Shown here: positions 58,789 to 64,000 of the stretch, piece by piece
How the letters are laid out: each line of letters opens with the position of its first letter
Numbering within the stretch: position 1 is the stretch's first letter
Assembly (NCBI GenBank): GCA_029243545.1
Contig: JAQWRV010000011.1
Location: forward strand, 310,001 to 374,000
Origin: Rhodospirillaceae bacterium
GTDB taxonomy: Bacteria > Pseudomonadota > Alphaproteobacteria > Rhodospirillales > Rhodospirillaceae
DNA: 64,000 bases
Reading direction: 5' to 3'
Notes under the pieces: generated by a model
Database searches by the model: none
The model's input: the letters and a program-made list of their open reading frames with translations, nothing else
Told to the model about the DNA's origin: nothing
Made by a program: the position numbers and the translations under genes

Positions 58789-60678
58789 ATGTTGACCTTG
58801 CAAGACATTACAGTTCGCCTGGGCGGAAACCTCATTCTTGACCAAGTCTCTGCGGCGCTGCCGTCTAAGAGCCGTGTCGGGCTTGTGGGCCGTAACGGTG
58901 CCGGCAAGTCGACCTTGATCAAGGTGATGGCGGGCGAGTTGGAGCCCGATGGCGGCAGTTTTCAGTATCCCAAAAGAACCCGTATCGGCTATGTGGCGCA
59001 GCACACACCGGGCGGGTCCCAATCTCCCATCGACAAGGTGCTGGCATCTGACACGGAGCGCATGTCGCTCTTGCATGACGCGGAGAACTCAGTGGATCCA
59101 AACCGTATTGCCGAAATCCATGACCGCCTTACCACCATCGATGCTCACGGAGCGCCGGCACGGGCGGCGCGGGTTCTTGCCGGCCTCGGATTTGACGAAG
59201 ACGCGCAAAACCGGCCACTGGACTCCTTTTCTGGAGGTTGGCGCATGCGCGTGGCCTTAGGTGCGCTGCTTTTTTCAGAGCCCGATCTCTTGCTTCTGGA
59301 TGAGCCGTCCAACCACCTCGATCTTGAAGCTGAACTCTGGCTCGAGTCTTTTCTTAAATCTTACCCAGCGTCGCTGGTGATTATCAGTCACGAACGTGAG
59401 CTCCTCAATTCTGTTGTTGACCACATTCTTCACGTGCAAGGCGGCAAGGCTACGCTCTATCCCGGCAACTATGATGCTTTCGAACGCCTGCGGCGGGAAC
59501 GTCAGGCTCAGGTTGAGGTTATGCGTCTTAAGCAAGAGAGCAAGCGCAAGGAACTTCAGGCTTATGTTGACCGGTGGCGGTACAAGACCCATACCGCGCG
59601 TCAGGCCCAGAGCCGTATCAAGGCGCTGGAGCGTATGGAGCCCATTGCTGCTGCCGCTGAAGATCCATCACTGACTTTTGACTTTCCGAGCCCCGACGAA
59701 CTGCGGCCGCCACTTATTACGCTGAACGATGCAGAAGTCGGGTATGTGGCAGATACACCCGTTCTGTCGCAGCTCGATCTGCGCATCGATCCTGATGACC
59801 GTATTGCGTTGGTGGGGCGTAATGGCAACGGTAAGACCACGCTGGCGCGGCTGCTGGCCGGGCAATTGGGCCCGTCACAGGGGGGCATACAGCACAGCAG
59901 CAAGGTGCGTGTCGGGTACTTCGCGCAACATCAGATCGAAGATCTCGTCATCGACGAAACGCCTTTTCAACACATGACCCGTATGTTGCCCGATGCCAAA
60001 CCTGGAGCGGTACGGTCACAACTTGGCCGGTTCGGATTCTCCGGCGATATGGCCAATCGCGAAGTGGGGCAGTTGTCTGGGGGCGAACGCGCACGTCTTG
60101 CGCTTGCATTAATTACACGAGATGCCCCGCATATTTTGCTGCTTGATGAACCGACCAATCACCTCGACGTTGATGCGCGAGAGGCGCTGGTCCAGGCCCT
60201 GGCAGAGTTCAGCGGGGCCGTCATCATCGTCAGTCACGATCGCCACCTTCTTGAGTTAACGGCAGACCGCCTTGTGCTGGTGGCGGATGGGATGGCGAAG
60301 GAATTTAACGGAACCTTAGACGATTATCAGGACCTGGTTATGGGCCGCGTGTCTGAGAAACGGACTGGGACAACGGAGAAGAAACCCGCAAACAAGAAGG
60401 AACAACGCCGGATTACGGCCGAAAAGCGAAACCAAAATAAAATACTGCGCAAAGCTGTTTCTGAAACTGAGACAAATATGAATCGGCTAACCGAACGCCG
60501 CACGGCTATTGATCAGGCCTTGTTTAAGCCCGCTGAAGCGACTGGGGAATTTCAAGATATTGCCACGTCCGACCTGATGAAGTTGCGCGCCGACGTTGAG
60601 CGCGCGCTAGTAAAAGCAGAATCAAAGTGGCTCAAAGCCAGCGAAGCGCTGGAGCAGGCGGAAGCGGCGGTGGGATGA
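58789..60678 (+). CDS. ABC-F family ATPase (Uup/YheS-type)
   Basis: A 629-aa soluble protein with two ABC cassettes and no membrane domain. Walker A is GRNGAGKST (about 34-42) and GRNGNGKTT; the signatures are SGGWRMRVALG and SGGERARLALA; Walker B is LLLLDEPSNHLD and ILLLDEPTNHLD. The linker between cassettes is rich in charged helices, and a C-terminal coiled coil (about 530-629) matches the Uup-like domain. ABC-F proteins act on the ribosome or in DNA processes. It stands alone with no RND or drug gene nearby. Confidence 0.93.
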   Translation: MLTLQDITVRLGGNLILDQVSAALPSKSRVGLVGRNGAGKSTLIKVMAGELEPDGGSFQYPKRTRIGYVAQHTPGGSQSPIDKVLASDTERMSLLHDAENSVDPNRIAEIHDRLTTIDAHGAPARAARVLAGLGFDEDAQNRPLDSFSGGWRMRVALGALLFSEPDLLLLDEPSNHLDLEAELWLESFLKSYPASLVIISHERELLNSVVDHILHVQGGKATLYPGNYDAFERLRRERQAQVEVMRLKQESKRKELQAYVDRWRYKTHTARQAQSRIKALERMEPIAAAAEDPSLTFDFPSPDELRPPLITLNDAEVGYVADTPVLSQLDLRIDPDDRIALVGRNGNGKTTLARLLAGQLGPSQGGIQHSSKVRVGYFAQHQIEDLVIDETPFQHMTRMLPDAKPGAVRSQLGRFGFSGDMANREVGQLSGGERARLALALITRDAPHILLLDEPTNHLDVDAREALVQALAEFSGAVIIVSHDRHLLELTADRLVLVADGMAKEFNGTLDDYQDLVMGRVSEKRTGTTEKKPANKKEQRRITAEKRNQNKILRKAVSETETNMNRLTERRTAIDQALFKPAEATGEFQDIATSDLMKLRADVERALVKAESKWLKASEALEQAEAAVG

Positions 60679-61014
60679 TGGCTGGCCTTGTTAGGCACAG
60701 TTCGAACTTCTGATTTCGAAGAAATTATAGCTGTTGAAGACCTAATGCCTCAAATTGAACGCTGTGCCTGACAAGATTAAAGCTTGAACATTTATGATGC
60801 CCTATGTCCGCAAGCCCCTTAAAAGCGGACATCACCCAGCGCTGCTGAAATGTCCGCTAATAGCCATAAGCGGGCATTCATAACGATTTTTTCTGCATAA
60901 CTTATATCCCAAAGGACAGGCTAAACATGGCGCCTTCTGTCCTGTTCACAATTGGGACAGCAATCGGCGCGTCCCCAAAGAACCGCACCGGCTATCATTC
61001 ATATTTCGGAAGCA
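60679..61014. other. Gap after the ABC-F gene, no gene seen
   Basis: These 336 bp hold no convincing coding frame. Their main content is the pair of palindromic repeats listed next. Confidence 0.5.
60804..60878. repeat. Two palindromic repeats with a TGTCCGC core
   Basis: ATGTCCGC (60804-60811) pairs with GCGGACAT (60825-60832). AATGTCCGCT (60849-60858) pairs with AGCGGGCATT (60869-60878) with one mismatch; the loop contains AATAGCCATA. The shared core shows these are two units of one palindromic repeat. A degenerate relative occurs at 62501-62575. Confidence 0.6.
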
Positions 61015-62190
61015 TTAAGTTTTCTTGACGGCAACCATGTGCGTCCTGCGCGGGTAGGGCGACGGTGAGTCTTTACGTACGACGAACCCGGCGTTTTGGA
61101 ACGCATTGGCGTAGTCGAAGTCAGAATAATAAACGTACCATACTTCCGTGTTCCAATTGGTGTTCCACCAGGTGAAGTACCGGGACCAAATCGTATCGGG
61201 CGGTTTAGGCACTTGGAAGACCGGCTCGTTGGGGAAGAACACGCCTCCCGGACGCAATGCGCGGTGGCTTTCGCGAATGATCTTAGTGGTAGCGTCGGGG
61301 CTTACTTCGTGGAACAGAATATTTGCGGTGATGATGTCGAAGTGGTTGTCCGGGAAGCCATTCTCCTCGGCCAAGCGCTGGGCGAAGTTGACATCGATTC
61401 CGATGTCCGCCGCCCGCATGTGGGCATAGCGCACCATGGGTGCACCCACATCGATGCCCCACACTTCAGCGCCGGGGAATCGTTCTTTGAGCGCTGTGGC
61501 CGTCTGACCCACGCTACAGCCCAGATCAAGAATGCGCTTGATCTTGCCGTCATCAGGAACTGGCACAAAGCTGACAGTGCTGATGTGCTGCTCGTCCTGT
61601 TCGTTGCGGTGGATGTAAAGGTTGTTTGTACCGTAGTGGTACATATGCCCTGCGAAGGCATCGCCCACATAGCCGCCGGGCTGATTGTGGATCTCATGAG
61701 CGGTATAGGGTGGAATGTACATATCGGGATTAAGTTCGAGTGAGCCGGGTCCAGACTTGTCGGCTGCAGCCATCTCAGTTAAGTAGCGATCGGCGTCGTT
61801 ATGAAAGGCGTCCTGAAGGTGACTCCACATCAACAGCTGGCCGTCAATCCAGGCGTGGGTCCGGGACATGATGATCGGGTCGTTTTCCAAAAGCTTGATC
61901 GTGTCCACCAGCGAAATGCCTTTGATGCTGGAAATGCCTTTGTCTTTAAAGATGGCGTTGGCCCGCCGCGCCGCTGCTCGGCTGAGATCGGTTTGAACAA
62001 AATCACGGAGCGAGGTCGAGAAATCTTCCATGCTCTCCAGGTCTCGCGTTGGCAGGCGTTCGAGCCGGCCGATCTGGCCGCGCAGTTCAACATCTCCAGT
62101 AAGTTTGGCGTAGGCTTTTGCATTCGAGAGCAGCATGGAACCCGCTGCTGTAGTGGCCCCGAGTAGTTTGCGACGGTTCAACATGGGCAT
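61015..62190 (-). CDS. SAM methyltransferase with a twin-arginine signal peptide
   Basis: A 391-aa protein. The N-terminus carries a Tat-like signal: NRRKLLGATTAAGSMLLSN then AKAYA, with the RR pair and a weakly hydrophobic core. A helical region (about 35-185) precedes a class I methyltransferase domain: motif I RILDLGCSVGQTATAL, acidic strand EVWGIDVGAPMVRY, then HFDIITANILFHE and HRALRPGGVFFP. AGGAGG lies six bases before the ATG. It is a distant paralogue of the unsignalled methyltransferase at 44958-46088. Export of a SAM-dependent enzyme would need SAM in the periplasm, so either the signal acts as a membrane anchor or the function is unusual. Confidence 0.85.
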   Translation of the reverse strand: MPMLNRRKLLGATTAAGSMLLSNAKAYAKLTGDVELRGQIGRLERLPTRDLESMEDFSTSLRDFVQTDLSRAAARRANAIFKDKGISSIKGISLVDTIKLLENDPIIMSRTHAWIDGQLLMWSHLQDAFHNDADRYLTEMAAADKSGPGSLELNPDMYIPPYTAHEIHNQPGGYVGDAFAGHMYHYGTNNLYIHRNEQDEQHISTVSFVPVPDDGKIKRILDLGCSVGQTATALKERFPGAEVWGIDVGAPMVRYAHMRAADIGIDVNFAQRLAEENGFPDNHFDIITANILFHEVSPDATTKIIRESHRALRPGGVFFPNEPVFQVPKPPDTIWSRYFTWWNTNWNTEVWYVYYSDFDYANAFQNAGFVVRKDSPSPYPRRTHMVAVKKT

Positions 62191-62688
62191 AACAAGCCTC
62201 CTTTTTTTGCAGTCAGTGTGAACATTGACGCAACAAACTAGGTACTGAACCGCGACAAGCGGCCCGCGGCGATATAGCCGTACATAGCGCGAGCTTGAAG
62301 GGTCTAACCGTACGCCTCAAGGACGACTTCATCAACTCATCTAAACGCTTGGATTACGCCCAGGCTCACCCACAGCTTGTCCTGCCGGACTACATTTAGA
62401 TACGGTATTTATTGGAATCTGGCTTAGCGTCAAGAACGAAGCAGACCGCCCCACTTGGAACGCGTTTGCTTTACACCCCTTAGTGGGCCTCGAACCTGGA
62501 ATGTCTGCTTTCGGGGGTATAGCGGAAGCGTTCCTAGCGTGCCATGAGTTCTGCTTCTAGCCATAGGCGGACTTTTATCCGATGTCATAACGATGGTATA
62601 GAGCGATTACTAAGGCCAATAGTGACCCTAATCGAGGTGTATCTCGTATAGCCCCATACAAGCACATCATTTTGGACTGGATACAGAC
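62191..62688. other. Gap before the second RND adaptor, no gene seen
   Basis: These 498 bp hold no convincing gene. The only structured content seen is the degenerate repeat region listed next. The promoter of the adaptor gene presumably lies here, but I cannot point to it with confidence. Confidence 0.5.
62501..62575. repeat. Degenerate copy of the TGTCCGC palindromic repeat
   Basis: ATGTCTGCTTT followed by TATAGCGGAAGC, then TCTGCTTCTAGCCATAGGCGGAC, resemble the repeats at 60804-60878: both contain TAGCCATA followed by RGCGG and an ATGTCYGCT arm. The pairing is now imperfect. With the other set it brackets the Tat-signalled methyltransferase gene. Confidence 0.45.
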
Positions 62689-64000
62689 GTGCCAAAGCCA
62701 AGGCTCAGGCTAAGCAAACAGTTAATTGGCGCCGTGTGGGCAGCTGCAAAAAAGCGGCTACCTCTGTTCATCATTGGTGGCGCGTTGCTGATAACCGCAG
62801 TTATGTTCATGTCGCGACCACGTGATATGCCAGCACCACGCGCGGAACGGGCCTGGGTAGTCGACGTAATGCCCGTGAGCTACCGGTCGATTGAGCCAAA
62901 CCTCGAATTGTTTGGAAGCGCCCAGTCTCCTCAGGATGCCGACTTGAGCTCCGGGATCGAGGCGATCGTTAACGCGGTCTTGGTGCGAGATGGAGAAACA
63001 GTCCTGGCCGGAGGTCTGCTGGCCGTCCTTGATGACCGAGACGCTCAGCTAACGCTCAAGCAACGGCAGGCCGACATACTCGAAATTCAAGCACAGTCGT
63101 CGTTTTCCGCGCGGCAACTCGAAATCAACCGCCTTGCCTATACACAGGAAAAGCAACTTCTTGAAATATCGAAAAGCCGGTTCGACAGGGCTGAGGAACT
63201 GCTCGGTCTTGGCCGTCTTTCAAAATCAGATTTTGAAAACGCCACTGAGAATTTCAAACGCCAACAGTTGTCCCTTAATCGCGCAGACCTTGCAGCGGAA
63301 GAGAGTAAAATTCGGGTTGATGAACGGCGCGCTCAACTTGACCGCGCTGAAGCGCTGCGCAGTCAAGCCGAGTTGGATGTGGAGCGCACACGCATTGTAG
63401 CTCCTTTTGGCGGCGTAGTTTCTGAGATACGCGTCTCTGAGGGGGATCGTGTCCGTGTCGGTGATCCCCTGATGCGTTTGCAAAATCCAGACTCCATTGA
63501 GGTGCGGACCCAGGTTCCTGCTACTTACATGCCGGCCATCAATGAAGGTATTGCCTCCGGCATCATTATGCCGGCTCAGGTTGATGCCGACGCAGGCAGC
63601 GTTCCGGGCCATTTACTTCGAATTTCCGGTCAGACCCGTGAGGGTAGTGGCGGTGTGGACAGTTTTATCGGTTTTTCACAGCCGCCAATTGGACTCAGGT
63701 TGGGCAGTACCGTTCGCATTCTCTTGCAGCTTCCGCCTGAGAATAACGTGATAGCTGTTCCTGCAGACGCAATATACGGGCGCAACCGGGTCTATAAAAT
63801 CTCCGGTGATCGCATGGAAAGTGTTGATGTTGAGCGGGTTGGCGAGCGGGTGAACATAGACGGTAGTGCCGAAGTCATTGTTCGATCGCCGAAACTGACG
63901 TCCGTTGACCGCGTAATCATTACAAAACTTGCAAATGCTGCAGATGGGCTGCTGGTTAAATTTTCTGCTCCCGGCCAAGAAATTGGCGCATCCCTGACCA
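62689..64000 (+). CDS. RND efflux periplasmic adaptor (partial, runs off the right edge)
   Basis: The frame from GTG 62689 stays open for 437 codons to the window end. An anchor helix (LFIIGGALLITAVMFM) is followed by the first lipoyl half (SGIEAIVNAVLVRDGETV), a long alpha-hairpin with EKQLLEISKSRFDRAEELL and a second half-motif RIVAPFGGVVSEIRVSEGDRVRVGD. Later strands read IAVPADAIYGRNRVYKI. This is the HlyD/AcrA-type layout. A permease gene is expected just past the edge. It is unrelated in detail to the adaptor at 10102-11361. Confidence 0.85.
   Translation, partial: MPKPRLRLSKQLIGAVWAAAKKRLPLFIIGGALLITAVMFMSRPRDMPAPRAERAWVVDVMPVSYRSIEPNLELFGSAQSPQDADLSSGIEAIVNAVLVRDGETVLAGGLLAVLDDRDAQLTLKQRQADILEIQAQSSFSARQLEINRLAYTQEKQLLEISKSRFDRAEELLGLGRLSKSDFENATENFKRQQLSLNRADLAAEESKIRVDERRAQLDRAEALRSQAELDVERTRIVAPFGGVVSEIRVSEGDRVRVGDPLMRLQNPDSIEVRTQVPATYMPAINEGIASGIIMPAQVDADAGSVPGHLLRISGQTREGSGGVDSFIGFSQPPIGLRLGSTVRILLQLPPENNVIAVPADAIYGRNRVYKISGDRMESVDVERVGERVNIDGSAEVIVRSPKLTSVDRVIITKLANAADGLLVKFSAPGQEIGASLT

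Noticed and set aside
61096-61743. 215-codon plus-strand frame opposite the Tat-signalled methyltransferase
   Set aside because: Antisense of the SAM domain with no independent support.
1-64000. CRISPR arrays, tRNAs, rRNAs and phage defence systems
   Set aside because: No regularly spaced repeats, cloverleaf sequences, Cas, restriction or toxin-antitoxin proteins were recognised on either strand.

Overview
The window reads as a chromosomal segment of a free-living Gram-negative heterotroph, most likely an alphaproteobacterium of marine or aquatic type (Rhodospirillales-like). This is inferred from the style of the TetR regulator, the cyclopropane-fatty-acid synthase, the many TRAP-transporter solute-binding proteins and the acyl-CoA/amide catabolic genes; there is no rRNA or marker gene to prove it. 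No tRNA, rRNA, CRISPR array, phage gene, transposase or integrase was seen.

Layout. 1-5.3 kb: a broken cupin gene, an FAD monooxygenase, CFA synthase, a glyoxalase-like protein and an enoyl-CoA hydratase. 5.3-6.9 kb: a scar where a TPR gene and a secreted VOC gene are fused tail to tail, next to an orphan TRAP solute-binding protein (SBP). 6.9-12.1 kb: an RND efflux permease and adaptor, divergent from a TetR regulator, with a perfect palindrome between them. 12.1-17.1 kb: a VOC protein, then four co-directional genes (two tandem SrkA/APH-type kinases, a 2OG-Fe(II) oxygenase, a sulfotransferase). 17.1-22.2 kb: a D-2-hydroxyacid dehydrogenase with a Sec signal peptide, a dead secreted VOC gene, a tandem pair of unrecognised proteins, a YciI-like protein, then an SBP-VOC pair. 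22.5-26.5 kb: amidase, PaaK-like CoA ligase, acyl-CoA dehydrogenase. 26.8-30.9 kb: a YcnI-like protein, MaoC dehydratase, PuuE-like deacetylase, SDR and a membrane protein. 30.9-33.3 kb: a four-copy array of secreted four-cysteine Sel1/TPR-like proteins, the first copy dead. 33.4-35.8 kb: two tandem zinc-less MDR reductases and a DUF1330 protein. 35.8-39.4 kb: the only complete TRAP transporter (P, Q, M) plus a small membrane protein and a methyltransferase remnant. 39.5-47.6 kb: GST, isochorismatase-like hydrolase, threonine ammonia-lyase, FkbM methyltransferase, DMT permease and two more orphan SBPs, one in tandem with a methyltransferase. 47.7-53.5 kb: alcohol dehydrogenase, M24 peptidase-fold enzyme, ThDP enzyme and a truncated second ThDP start, then an NSS transporter. 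53.5-57.9 kb: a cytochrome c peroxidase remnant, GPH-type symporter, SnoaL-like protein and Atz/Trz amidohydrolase. 58-64 kb: a second YcnI-like protein, an ABC-F ATPase, a methyltransferase with a twin-arginine signal flanked by palindromic repeats, and a partial RND adaptor running off the right edge.

How it fits together. The region is an accessory catabolic and uptake zone. Five SBPs of one distinct subfamily serve only one visible QM membrane pair, two of the orphans are followed by VOC genes, and many enzymes are of the CoA-ester, amide or aromatic-degradation type. At least eight gene remnants with frameshifts, stops or truncations show active turnover. The most unusual items are the Tat-signalled methyltransferase, the exported dehydrogenase, the kinase-oxygenase-sulfotransferase group, the SBP-VOC pairing and the Sel1-like array.
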